Positions 16,702 through 24,972 of a stretch of DNA of 64,000 nt are shown one piece after another. The stretch's first letter is position 1, and the number at the start of each line of letters is the position of its first letter. Source of the DNA: Paeniglutamicibacter kerguelensis (GTDB taxonomy: Bacteria; Actinomycetota; Actinomycetes; Actinomycetales; Micrococcaceae); contig NZ_JAGIOF010000001.1 of the NCBI RefSeq assembly GCF_017876535.1, positions 3,038,001-3,102,000 on the forward strand, given 5' to 3'. A program made the translations under genes and the position numbers. The notes under the pieces are model-generated. The model saw only the letters and a list, made by a program, of their open reading frames with translations, did not search any database and was not told where the DNA came from.

Positions 16702-17748
16702 TTACTTTCCCGTTGCTGCCTGGGCGGCGGCCGCCAGCTTCGGGACCACCTTGTCGATGGCCCACTGCACGGACAATGGCGAGGTTGCGGATACGGAGAG
16801 CACGTCCATGTCGCTGTCCACGGCCACCAGTCCGCCCTTGGCCACGGCCGGGATCTGGGCGAAGAGCTTGTTCTCGGTGATCGCCTTGGTGCTCGATCCG
16901 GCAGGAATCCAGGTGAAGAACACGTCGGATTCCAGTTCGTTGGCGCGCTCCGCCGACCATGGCAGGTAGAACTCGCCTTCCTTGACGTTCTCGTCCACGA
17001 TCTTCGCCTGGGTCATGCCCAGTGCGGAGAGGAAGCGCGGGCGGTTGTCGCCCGAGGCGTAGAGGTTGATGCCGCCGTCGGCCGGTTCCAGGTTGCCCGC
17101 GATGAACGTGGTGTCCTTGAAGACAGGGTTGGATTCACCGGTAGCGGCGAGCTTGCCTTCAAGCTCGGCGATCAGGCTCTTGGCCTCGGTGTCCTTTCCC
17201 AGCGCCTTGCCCACGGCCGAGGTCACAGACTGCCAGCTGGCGGTGTAGTTCGGTGCCACCGGGCCGATGACGGGTGCGATCTTGGAAAGCTTCTCGTACT
17301 CGTCCTTCGTCAGGCCCGAGTAGCCGGCGACGATCAGGTCGGGCTGCGTTTCGGCGATGGCGGTGAAATTCACGCCGTCGGCTTCCGCATACTGCACGGG
17401 AGCCTTCTCGCTGCCGATCGGGGCACCGAGCTCCTCGAGCTTGGCGTCCTTCCAGTCGGTGGAGTTCTTCGCGTTGTTGCCCCAAACGTCGGTTGCCATG
17501 CCTACCGGCACAACGCCCAAGGCCAGCACGGCATCGGCGTTCACCCAGGAAACCGTCGCAATGCGCTCCGGCTTCTTGGCGATCTCGGTGGTGCCGTAGA
17601 TGTGCTCAACGGTGACGGGGAAGGCGGACTCTGCTGCGGCAGGCGAGGTGCTTGCGGCCTCGGGAGCGGCGCTGCCGCATGCGCTCAAGCTCAGGGCAAG
17701 GGCTGCGGCTGCTGCGGCGAAGATGCCGGCGCGTCGGGAGAACTCCAT
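16702..17748 (-). CDS. Iron-siderophore ABC transporter substrate-binding lipoprotein
   Basis: A 348-residue class III periplasmic-type binding protein (FepB/FhuD clade). A lipoprotein signal peptide ends in LSLSAC with the acylated Cys at residue 24. The mature protein has two lobes; IAKKPERIATVSWVNADAVLALG is the typical first-lobe start and QPDLIVAGYSGLT the hinge-side strand. The ATG at 17748 is preceded by AAGGA. It probably serves the permease/ATPase-SIP operon at 11352-15651, from which the MBL gene separates it. An iron box lies at 17825-17843, so DtxR/IdeR-type repression under iron is expected. Confidence 0.88.
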   Translation of the reverse strand: MEFSRRAGIFAAAAAALALSLSACGSAAPEAASTSPAAAESAFPVTVEHIYGTTEIAKKPERIATVSWVNADAVLALGVVPVGMATDVWGNNAKNSTDWKDAKLEELGAPIGSEKAPVQYAEADGVNFTAIAETQPDLIVAGYSGLTKDEYEKLSKIAPVIGPVAPNYTASWQSVTSAVGKALGKDTEAKSLIAELEGKLAATGESNPVFKDTTFIAGNLEPADGGINLYASGDNRPRFLSALGMTQAKIVDENVKEGEFYLPWSAERANELESDVFFTWIPAGSSTKAITENKLFAQIPAVAKGGLVAVDSDMDVLSVSATSPLSVQWAIDKVVPKLAAAAQAATGK

Positions 17749-17824
17749 GAAATAAATCCTTCGATGACTCATACAGGGTGCCTGCGCAAGCTGGAGGGGG
17801 AACGCATCGTTGCGCAAGCAGGTG

Positions 17825-17843
17825 ACGAGTAAGGCTAACCTCG
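17825..17843 (-). promoter_or_regulatory. DtxR/IdeR-type iron box upstream of the siderophore-binding protein
   Basis: The 19-bp site matches the consensus TTAGGTTAGSCTAACCTAA at 12 of 19 positions, with an intact GGCTAACCT core. It lies 77 bp upstream of the lipoprotein start at 17748. Repression by an iron-loaded DtxR/IdeR homologue is inferred; no such regulator is in the window. Confidence 0.7.
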
Positions 17844-18255
17844 CAAAAAGAAATTACGCAACACAAGTTGGATCTATTCGTCATGCGCCAACGGCACGCG
17901 ATGGAGCAAATCCCCTAGATGCTGCGCCCCCCGAAGATTTGCGTGATCAGCAACACACGCCGGGAATGCCCGGCCGCCATTCGCCAAAAAGCCCCCGCAC
18001 CCGCCAGGCTCTTCCCCGCAAGCGATCTTCCTGCCTGCGAACCGCACGGCTAAAGGAGGGGTAGACGGCGGCACGCGGCACGCGATCGCATGACCGCGCA
18101 CGGGCGAGTCCGTTACGAACGGACCCACACCCATATCCGCCCCTAGCATTCGCGAGAACCAGGGAACCGACACGTTCCTGACCAGCAACTTGAGTTATGT
18201 CCGAGATCACATTTCGAGACTTATTTTCGCCAAAACCGCAAGGTCATAGGGTTTA

Positions 18256-18274
18256 TTAGGTAAACCTACCTCGG
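18256..18274 (+). promoter_or_regulatory. Probable second iron box upstream of the other siderophore system
   Basis: TTAGGTAAACCTACC contains TAGGT and ACCTA arms around AA and fits the DtxR/IdeR consensus at about 11 of 19 positions. It lies about 145 bp upstream of the binding-protein start at 18417, in the expected zone for a promoter operator. Confidence 0.55.
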
Positions 18275-18416
18275 GACCTCGTCCCATTCGAGGCGCCGTG
18301 GTTTGCGCATAGGTGCGCCTTATCTATAGCGTTGCACCTAAGTCCATTTACGCAATGAGGTTGTTCGCTAATTGCCCGACGCCTCTTGTTTCAGCACCAT
18401 CAACGGAGAAAAGACA

Positions 18417-19361
18417 GTGAAGATTTCCTTCCGAACTGCCCTCGGCGCCGTAGCCGCCGGCGTATCCCTGCTCGCTCTGACCGCTTGCGGTGGCTCCACC
18501 GAATCCGGTGCAAATGCAGCAGACGCAAAGACCGTCGAGATCACCCATAAGCAGGGCACCACCAAGGTTCCGGTGAACCCGGAGACCGTCTACACCTTCG
18601 ACCTGGGCGTACTGGATTCGATGAACGCACTGGGCCTCGAGGCCGATGGCGTTCCGGAAACCAATTACCCGGAGTCCCTCGCCAAGTACAACGACGCGAA
18701 GGTCACCAAGATCGGCTCCATGAAGGAACCGGACTTCGAAGCCATTTCGAACGGCAACCCGGACCTGATCATCATCACCGGTCGCACCTCGGGTTCCTAC
18801 GCGGAACTCTCCAAGATCGCCCCGACCGTGGATCTCTCGGTGGATGCCACCAATCCGCTTGAGTCCTTCAAGGAACAGGCCGGCAAGATCGGCAAGATCT
18901 TCGACGTCGAAACCAAGGTCGACGAACAGCTCGCCGCACTGGACACGAAGATCACCGACACCAAGGCCAAGAGCGCCAACGCGGGCAAGGGCCTGATCAT
19001 CATGACCTCCGGCGGCGAACTGACCGCCTACGGCGCGGGATCGCGCTTCGGCCTGATCCACGACGTGCTCGGCGTTGCAACCGTCGCGGACATCAAGTCC
19101 GAGGGCGCGCACGGCGAATCGATCTCCTTCGAATTCCTGAAGACCAACAACCCGGACACCCTGTACGTGGTCGACCGCGATTCGGCCATGGGCACCGCGG
19201 GCGAGGCCTCCAAGGCCGTGCTGGACAACGAGCTGGTCAAGTCCACCAATGCCGCGAAGAACGAGAAGATCGTCAACCTGGACTCCAACGCCTGGTACAT
19301 GATCGGCTACGGCCTGAACAACACCAACAAGATGATCGACGAGGTTGCGGCGGGCCTCTAG
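18417..19361 (+). CDS. Siderophore ABC transporter substrate-binding lipoprotein (YclQ/FatB/CeuE-like)
   Basis: A 314-residue binding protein with a lipobox (LTAC, Cys 24). VEITHKQGTTKVPVNPETVYTF-type N-lobe and GNPDLIIITGRTS resemble the CeuE/YclQ/FatB clade, which binds catecholate siderophores such as petrobactin or their fragments. The GTG at 18417 is chosen: GGAGAA precedes it and the signal peptide starts there. It heads a four-gene importer operon (18417-22251). A probable iron box lies upstream. Confidence 0.88.
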   Translation: MKISFRTALGAVAAGVSLLALTACGGSTESGANAADAKTVEITHKQGTTKVPVNPETVYTFDLGVLDSMNALGLEADGVPETNYPESLAKYNDAKVTKIGSMKEPDFEAISNGNPDLIIITGRTSGSYAELSKIAPTVDLSVDATNPLESFKEQAGKIGKIFDVETKVDEQLAALDTKITDTKAKSANAGKGLIIMTSGGELTAYGAGSRFGLIHDVLGVATVADIKSEGAHGESISFEFLKTNNPDTLYVVDRDSAMGTAGEASKAVLDNELVKSTNAAKNEKIVNLDSNAWYMIGYGLNNTNKMIDEVAAGL

Positions 19362-19386
19362 GCCCGGACACAACCCCCGTCAGACC

Positions 19387-20427
19387 ATGAGTGCACCAGT
19401 GCTGCCCGAGACGGTCGCCGCGGATGAAATTCCCGCGGCGGCCGTTCGGCGTACCCGAAAGATTTCCGAAACCACCTGGCTGGTCCTTGGTTCCGCGGGC
19501 GTGCTCGGCCTCGCGTTCGCGAGTTTGTTCGTCGGCGTCTCCGACGTCACGCTGCCCCAGCTGCTCTCCGGCGACGCCGAGGCCTGGGAGCTGCTGTGGA
19601 TCTCGCGCCTGCCGCGCACCCTGGCCGTCCTGCTGGCCGGGACCGCGGTGGCCGTTGCGGGGTTGATCATGCAGCTGATGGTGCGCAACAGGTTCGTCGA
19701 ACCCTCCACCGTGGGCACCGTGGAATCGGCGACGCTGGGTATCCTGGTGGTCACCGTCGCGCTGCCGGCCGCACCGATGATCCTGAAGATGGGCGTGGCG
19801 TCCGTGTTCGCGCTCGGCGGCACCGCGCTCTTCCTTGCGGTGCTGTCCCGGCTGCCGGTCCGCAACACGCTGCTGGTGCCGATCGTCGGCATCATGCTCG
19901 GCGGGGTGATCGGCTCCGTGACGACCTTCTTCGCCTACAAGTACGACCTGCTCCAGACGCTGAGCAACTGGATGATCGGCGATTTCTCCGGGGTGCTGCG
20001 CGGGCGCTACGAGCTGCTGTGGATCGTCGCGATCCTCACGGTGATCGGCTACGTCGCGGCGGACAGGTTCACAGTTGCCGGGCTGGGCGCCGACTTCACC
20101 ACGAACTTGGGGCTCAACCACAAGGCGATCATGCGCCTGGGCCTGGTGCTGGTCTCGCTGATCTCCGCGGTGGTGGTGACCACCGTGGGCGCGGTGCCGT
20201 TCCTGGGGCTGATCGTGCCGAACATCGTCTCGCTGCTCTTCGGCGACAACCTGCGCCGCGCGGTACCGTGGACTGCGCTCTTCGGCGCGGGCTTCGTGCT
20301 GGTCTGCGACGTGATCGGCCGCACCATCCGCTACCCCTACGAGGTGCCGGTGGGCATGGTCATGAGCGTGCTCGGCGCCACCGTCTTCCTGGCGCTGCTG
20401 CTACGAACCAGGAAGTCCCATGGCTAA
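19387..20427 (+). CDS. Siderophore ABC transporter permease (FecCD family, YclN-like)
   Basis: A 346-residue FecCD permease with an about 30-residue hydrophilic N-terminus. Family motifs are SRLPRTLAVLLAGTAVAVAG (about 71-90), FVEPSTVGTVESATLGIL and GAVPFLGLIVPNIVS. The ATG at 19387 is chosen although no good ribosome-binding site is visible; a TTG at 19345 inside the preceding gene is the alternative and would imply coupling. It overlaps the next permease gene by eight nt. Confidence 0.88.
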   Translation: MSAPVLPETVAADEIPAAAVRRTRKISETTWLVLGSAGVLGLAFASLFVGVSDVTLPQLLSGDAEAWELLWISRLPRTLAVLLAGTAVAVAGLIMQLMVRNRFVEPSTVGTVESATLGILVVTVALPAAPMILKMGVASVFALGGTALFLAVLSRLPVRNTLLVPIVGIMLGGVIGSVTTFFAYKYDLLQTLSNWMIGDFSGVLRGRYELLWIVAILTVIGYVAADRFTVAGLGADFTTNLGLNHKAIMRLGLVLVSLISAVVVTTVGAVPFLGLIVPNIVSLLFGDNLRRAVPWTALFGAGFVLVCDVIGRTIRYPYEVPVGMVMSVLGATVFLALLLRTRKSHG

Positions 20428-21496
20428 GCCCCTGGCCCCATCCACCCCGGTCTCCCCCGGTGACGACGGCGACCTCACCCCCGGGCATTCGCGCGGAGTC
20501 TCCCGCCCCGGGCGGCGTTTCGCCCCGCGATCGTTCTCCCTCAAGCGCATGTCCCCCGCCGTGCTCATCACGCTGCTGGGCGTTCTGGCGGTGCTGAGCA
20601 TCGTGCTGTTCATGACGATCGACCTGCGCGGGAACCTCTCCTACGCGCTGACCCGGCGCGGCATCCGCGTCGGCGCCATGCTGGTGGTCGCCGTCGCCGT
20701 CGGCCTGTCCACGCTGATGTTCCAGACCGTGACGTCCAACCGGATCCTGACCCCGTCGATCATGGGGTTCGACGCGCTGTACATCCTGATCCAGACCGCG
20801 CTGGTCTTCACGCTGGGCTCCTCCACGTTGCTCACGGCGTCCCCGTCGCTGAAGTTCGCGGTGGAAGTGGGGCTGATGGTGGTGTTCTCCGGGCTGCTCT
20901 ACCGCTGGCTGTTCACCGGCGGCAACGGGTCGCTGCACCTGATGCTGCTGGTCGGCATCGTGATCGGCACGCTCTTCCGCGGGTTCTCGTCGCTGCTGCA
21001 GCGGCTGATGGAACCCAGCGAGTACATCGTGCTGCAGGATTTGTTCTTCGCGTCCTTCAACCAGGTGGACCCGGTGCTGCTGGGCATCTCCGCGGTGGTG
21101 GTCGCGCTGGTCGCCGCCGTGGCCTGGCGTCTGCGCAAGAGCTTCGATGTGCTGGCGCTGGGCCGCGAAACGGCCATCAACCTTGGCGTCGACCACCGGC
21201 GCATCGTCACCCTGGTGCTGGTGCTTTGCTCGGTGCTGGTGGCGGTGTCCACCGCGCTGGTGGGGCCGGTGACGTTCTTCGGCCTGCTGGTCGTCTCCCT
21301 CGCCTACCAAACGGTGCGCAAGTTCTCCCACGCGGCGCTGATCCCGATCGTATGCCTGCTCGGTGTCATCACGTTGGTCGGCGGTCAGCTGGTGCTCGAG
21401 CGGGTCTTCGGCTTCGCCACGGCGCTGAGCGTGATCATCGAGTTCGCCGGCGGCCTGCTGTTCCTCTACCTGCTCCTGAAGGGTTCCCTGAAGTGA
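20420..21496 (+). CDS. Siderophore ABC transporter permease (FecCD family, YclO-like)
   Basis: A 358-residue FecCD permease and likely heterodimer partner of the preceding one. TRRGIRVGAMLVVAVAVGLS and SNRILTPSIMGFDALYIL follow the YclO/FatC pattern rather than the FepD pattern. The first 50 residues are hydrophilic. It starts eight nt inside the previous gene and its TGA overlaps the GTG of the ATPase gene, indicating a tightly coupled operon. Confidence 0.88.
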   Translation: MAKPLAPSTPVSPGDDGDLTPGHSRGVSRPGRRFAPRSFSLKRMSPAVLITLLGVLAVLSIVLFMTIDLRGNLSYALTRRGIRVGAMLVVAVAVGLSTLMFQTVTSNRILTPSIMGFDALYILIQTALVFTLGSSTLLTASPSLKFAVEVGLMVVFSGLLYRWLFTGGNGSLHLMLLVGIVIGTLFRGFSSLLQRLMEPSEYIVLQDLFFASFNQVDPVLLGISAVVVALVAAVAWRLRKSFDVLALGRETAINLGVDHRRIVTLVLVLCSVLVAVSTALVGPVTFFGLLVVSLAYQTVRKFSHAALIPIVCLLGVITLVGGQLVLERVFGFATALSVIIEFAGGLLFLYLLLKGSLK

Positions 21497-22251
21497 TCCG
21501 CATCGAAAACCTCGTCAAGTCCTACTCCGGGACGAGGGTCGTCGATTCCGTCACCACCGACATCCCGGCCGGCGGCGTCACCTCCATCATCGGGCCCAAC
21601 GGCGCGGGCAAGTCCACGCTGCTCTCGCTGATCTCCCGCCTGTCCCCCATGGATGCCGGCAGCGTGTCAATCGCCGGGCTGGACGTGTCCACCACGCCGA
21701 GCAAGGACCTGGCCCGCTCGATGGCGATCCTGCGGCAGGAAAACCACATCACCATGCGGCTGCGCGTGCGCGACCTGGTGGGATTCGGGCGCTTCCCGCA
21801 CTCCGGCGGACACCCCACGGCCGTGGACCGGGTGCACATCGACTCGGCCATGGCGCAGCTGGACCTGACCGAGCTTGCCGACCGCTTCCTGGACGAGCTC
21901 TCCGGCGGGCAGCGCCAGCGCGCCTACATCGCCATGGTGCTGGCCCAGGACACCGACTACCTGCTGCTCGACGAGCCGCTGAACAACCTGGACATGAAGC
22001 ACTCGGTCGAGATGATGCGGATGATCCGCCGGCTGGCCGACGAGCTGGGCAAGACCGTGGTGATCGTCATCCACGACATCAACTTCGCTTCCTGCTACTC
22101 GGACACGATCCTGGCGATGCGCAACGGCGTGCTGGTGCACCAGGGCACGCCCGCCCAGATCATGCAGGGCGAGGTGCTGCGCGACGTGTACGACATCGAC
22201 ATCCGGATCGAGGAGATCGACGGGAACAGGATCGGCGTGTACTTCGCGTAG
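21493..22251 (+). CDS. Siderophore ABC transporter ATP-binding protein (YclP/CeuD-like)
   Basis: A 252-residue ATPase. Walker A GPNGAGKST is at about 35-43, signature LSGGQRQR near 136-143, Walker B YLLLDEPLNNLD near 156-167, and the His switch in VIVIHDINFASCYSD. The last segment is typical of YclP/CeuD/FatE. The start is the GTG at 21493 overlapping the permease stop (GTGA). It completes the binding protein-permease-permease-ATPase set. No convincing terminator follows. Confidence 0.9.
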   Translation: MIRIENLVKSYSGTRVVDSVTTDIPAGGVTSIIGPNGAGKSTLLSLISRLSPMDAGSVSIAGLDVSTTPSKDLARSMAILRQENHITMRLRVRDLVGFGRFPHSGGHPTAVDRVHIDSAMAQLDLTELADRFLDELSGGQRQRAYIAMVLAQDTDYLLLDEPLNNLDMKHSVEMMRMIRRLADELGKTVVIVIHDINFASCYSDTILAMRNGVLVHQGTPAQIMQGEVLRDVYDIDIRIEEIDGNRIGVYFA

Positions 22252-22502
22252 GGATTGCCCGGATTCTTTCCCGTCGCAAGTGATTTGCCCGATTTCTGCG
22301 CGGGATTACGGGGAAGTTGCTTTGCGATGCCGGACTGGAAGTCGGTTGGATGGTTGACCGCGGAACGGGAGTGTTTGTTGGCCTTGGGGCCTACGGGCGC
22401 TCCCGTTTTTTTGCGTTGCGTTGGCAGGCGGGGGCCGCCGCATGGGCCGACACCCCCGGGGCTGCAGTCCTTGGATGGTTCCTGCGCGGATCCGCATCGA
22501 TT

Positions 22503-22775
22503 ATGCTCCGGATAACAGCCGACCAACCGCGGAGCAAGGGGAAACTCGCGGTAGGGACCATATGGCTTTTGCGCCACCGGCGGATCCGCAAGTTGCCCAA
22601 TGTCCACAGGGACAGGGAAAGCATCATCACGCGCGGGTTCTTCGCCTCCGAACAGGCGGCGCGCGAGGCCATCGCCCGCCATCGTGATGCCGAAGGCTTC
22701 ATCGACTATCCCGATGCATGGGACATCCGCGAGCTGCCACTCGATGTGCTGCTCCCAGAACCGGTGGCGGTCTAG
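22503..22775 (+). CDS. Small hypothetical protein, possibly DUF7336-like
   Basis: A roughly 90-residue hypothetical protein. The pattern WLLRHRR...ITRGFFASEQAAREAIARHRDAEGFIDYPD...LD looks like small proteins in which a strand, a 'xxGxFxSxxxAxxAI' helix and a 'GFxDxP' turn precede a final strand (DUF7336-type; resemblance by eye only). The start is uncertain: the ATG at 22503 lacks a good ribosome-binding site, and a longer reading to 22317 is open. Its stop is immediately followed by the ATG of the next gene (TAGATG), which encodes a protein of the same plan, so the two are probably tandem duplicates in one transcript. Confidence 0.5.
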   Translation: MLRITADQPRSKGKLAVGTIWLLRHRRIRKLPNVHRDRESIITRGFFASEQAAREAIARHRDAEGFIDYPDAWDIRELPLDVLLPEPVAV

Positions 22776-23102
22776 ATGGACGAGCCGGAGTGTGAACCCC
22801 TTTGGCTGGTCTACCGATGGCAGAACGAACGCAATGAACGCGCCGGCCATGCCGAGCTGCTTCACGGCGTGTTCACCACCAGGGACGCGGCCGAGCAGGC
22901 GCTGTTGGCGCTGCGGAAGATCGACGGCCAAAGTGCCGGAAAGGTGCGCGTTGAGGAGGATTCCCTTGGCGGGTACGGCGGGTACGAGCAGGGCTTCTTC
23001 GAGTACGATCCCGCCGAGTACCGCAGGCGGGGCAAGAAAACCCCTCGCCCGAACCGGCACAAGGGCTTCGCACCGAAAGACCCGGAACCGTTTCGCCCAT
23101 AA
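22776..23102 (+). CDS. Small hypothetical protein, paralogue of its upstream neighbour
   Basis: A 108-residue protein with WLVYRWQ...LLHGVFTTRDAAEQALLALRKIDG...VRVEEDSLGG. It aligns in layout with the preceding gene product: WLxxR, then GxFxxxxxAxxA, then a final strand. A basic, Pro-rich tail ends it. The ATG directly abuts the upstream stop codon, implying translational coupling. Function unknown. Confidence 0.6.
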   Translation: MDEPECEPLWLVYRWQNERNERAGHAELLHGVFTTRDAAEQALLALRKIDGQSAGKVRVEEDSLGGYGGYEQGFFEYDPAEYRRRGKKTPRPNRHKGFAPKDPEPFRP

Positions 23103-23422
23103 GGGCGGCGCGGGTTCCCGCATGACGCAGCTGCACGTTGGAATCCAGCAAGGGCAACGCGTCGTTTGCAGCGTTGTGCATGCGACCCCGCGGGAGTGAG
23201 TGAATTTGCATTGCGCGTTTTCGGGTTTTTCATTCCACAAAGTGCGCGATCGGCCCTAAAAACCGATTAACCACTAGGGGTTCGGGGTAAGTTTGCCCAC
23301 ATCCCGGGCACCCGCACGATGTTCATAACTATTCATTGACCTGCATATTGCGGGGTTTTTCGCGGGTCAGGGGCGAAACCAGGCCGAATCCGCCGGTGCC
23401 GAAGGGTGCGAAGATTCTCTGC
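23103..23422. other. 320-bp intergenic stretch, AT-richer, no gene seen
   Basis: Between the small hypothetical gene and the amino-acid permease. The centre (23200-23350) is clearly lower in GC than its surroundings and includes TTGACC at 23336, a possible -35 element, but no matching -10 hexamer was found at proper spacing. No hairpin terminator or coding sequence is convincing. Confidence 0.4.
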
Positions 23423-24889
23423 ATGACCACGCGAAACATAGCACCGGGCACGAGCAGGCCCACGCTGCGCCAACAACTTGGCGCGCGCAAGCCGATCGAG
23501 GCGTTCATCGCCGAGGCGGGCAACGGAACCGGCGACGGGCCCAAGCTGCGCCGCACGCTCGGGCTGCTGCACCTGACCATGATCAGCGTCGGCGCCACCC
23601 TGGGCACCGGCATCTTCGTAGTGCTCTCCTCCTCGGTGCCGATGGCGGGTCCAGCGGTGTGGATCTCCTTTGCGATCGCCGGGCTTGCGGCGCTCTTCGC
23701 GGCGCTGTCGTATGCGGAAATGGCCGGCGCGGTGCCGGTGTCCGGATCGAGCTACACCTACACGTACGCGACCATGGGCGAGGGCCTGGCCTGGATCTGC
23801 GGCTGGTGCCTGGTGCTCGAATACGCGGTGTCGGTCGCCGCGATCGCCGTGGGCGCCGGCGAGTACCTCAACGAGATGGCCCGCACGCTGGGCGTAGACC
23901 TGCCCGCCGCGCTGACCAATCCCCCGGGCACCGACGGCGGCGTGTTCAACATCCCGGCGCTGGCGATCGTCTTGTTCGCCACGGTGCTGCTGGTGCGCGG
24001 CACCCGCGAATCGGCGGTGGTCAACACGGTGCTGGTGTTCATCAAGATTGCCGTGCTGCTCTTCTTCATCGTGATCGCCTTCAGCGCCTTCACCTCCGGC
24101 AACTTCGATCCGCTGCTGCCCATGGGCACCGCCGGCGTCTCGGCCGCGGCGGCCCGCCTCTTCTTCTCCTACATCGGCTTTGACGCCGCCTCCACGGCCG
24201 GCGAGGAAGCCAAGAACCCGCAGCGCGACCTGCCGCGGGCGATCGTGCTCTCGATGGTGATCATCACCGCGCTGTACATCCTGGTGGCGGTTTCCGCGAT
24301 CGGCGCCCGCCAGTGGAACTGGTTCGACGGCAAGGAGGCCGCACTGGCGCAGCTGCTTCAGGAGGTCACCGGCCAGGGCTGGGTGGCGCTGCTCTTCGCC
24401 GCCGGCGCGGTGCTGTCCATCGTTTCCATCGTCATCACGGTGCTCTACGGGCAGACCCGCATCCTGGTGGCGATGAGCCGCGACGGCATGGTGCCGGCGG
24501 TCTTCGGGCGGATCTCCAAGCGCAACGGCGCACCGGTGGCCGGCACCTGGATCACCGGCGGCTCCGTGGCGCTGGTGGCGGGCCTGGTGCCGCTGGGCCA
24601 GCTGGCCGACGCGACCTCGATCGGCACGCTCTTTGCGTTCTCGCTGGTGTCCCTGGCGGTCATCTTCCTGCGCCGCACACAGCCGGATCTGCCGCGCACC
24701 TTCAAGGTGCCGCTCTACCCGCTGACCCCGATCCTCGCGATCGCCTTCTGCGGCTACCTGATACTGAACCTCGGCGTGACGACCTGGGTGGTCTTCGCGA
24801 TCTGGATGGCCGTCGGCGCGGTCATCTACCTGGGCTACGGCCGCCGGAAATCGAAGCTTGCCGCAAGCTGGAACGCGCCGCTTTCCTGA
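23423..24889 (+). CDS. APC superfamily amino acid permease (cationic amino acid transporter-like, YfnA type)
   Basis: A 488-residue membrane protein with about twelve hydrophobic segments. The N-terminal TMISVGATLGTGIFVVLS is the APC consensus in helix 1, and FFSYIGFDAASTAGEEAKNPQRDLPRAI is the conserved helix 6/7 loop of the CAT family. The ATG at 23423 precedes the soluble N-terminus. It catalyses amino-acid uptake, probably proton-coupled; substrate specificity is not evident. A strong terminator follows, so it is likely monocistronic. Confidence 0.88.
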   Translation: MTTRNIAPGTSRPTLRQQLGARKPIEAFIAEAGNGTGDGPKLRRTLGLLHLTMISVGATLGTGIFVVLSSSVPMAGPAVWISFAIAGLAALFAALSYAEMAGAVPVSGSSYTYTYATMGEGLAWICGWCLVLEYAVSVAAIAVGAGEYLNEMARTLGVDLPAALTNPPGTDGGVFNIPALAIVLFATVLLVRGTRESAVVNTVLVFIKIAVLLFFIVIAFSAFTSGNFDPLLPMGTAGVSAAAARLFFSYIGFDAASTAGEEAKNPQRDLPRAIVLSMVIITALYILVAVSAIGARQWNWFDGKEAALAQLLQEVTGQGWVALLFAAGAVLSIVSIVITVLYGQTRILVAMSRDGMVPAVFGRISKRNGAPVAGTWITGGSVALVAGLVPLGQLADATSIGTLFAFSLVSLAVIFLRRTQPDLPRTFKVPLYPLTPILAIAFCGYLILNLGVTTWVVFAIWMAVGAVIYLGYGRRKSKLAASWNAPLS

Positions 24890-24922
24890 TTTCCGCGCGC
24901 TTGACCGCGCATTGGACAACGA

Positions 24923-24958
24923 CTGCCCCGGGTGCCGATCGATCGGTGCCCGGGGCAG
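24923..24958 (+). terminator. Intrinsic terminator after the amino acid permease gene
   Basis: A ten-bp stem CTGCCCCGGG/CCCGGGGCAG (24923-24932 and 24949-24958) with an inner CCGA/TCGG stem is followed by ACCGTTTT. It lies between convergent genes. Confidence 0.85.
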
Positions 24959-24972
24959 CACCGTTTTCGGGG

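Larger units (their letters stand above)
17749..18416. other. 667-bp divergent iron-regulated intergenic region
   Basis: No convincing gene lies here. It separates two divergently transcribed siderophore-binding lipoproteins. Besides the two iron boxes listed separately, it contains an inverted repeat TAGGTGC (18310-18316) / GCACCTA (18334-18340) and a seven-bp hairpin GTCCGTT/AACGGAC (18108-18124). The middle (17850-18240) shows no recognisable signal. Confidence 0.6.
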
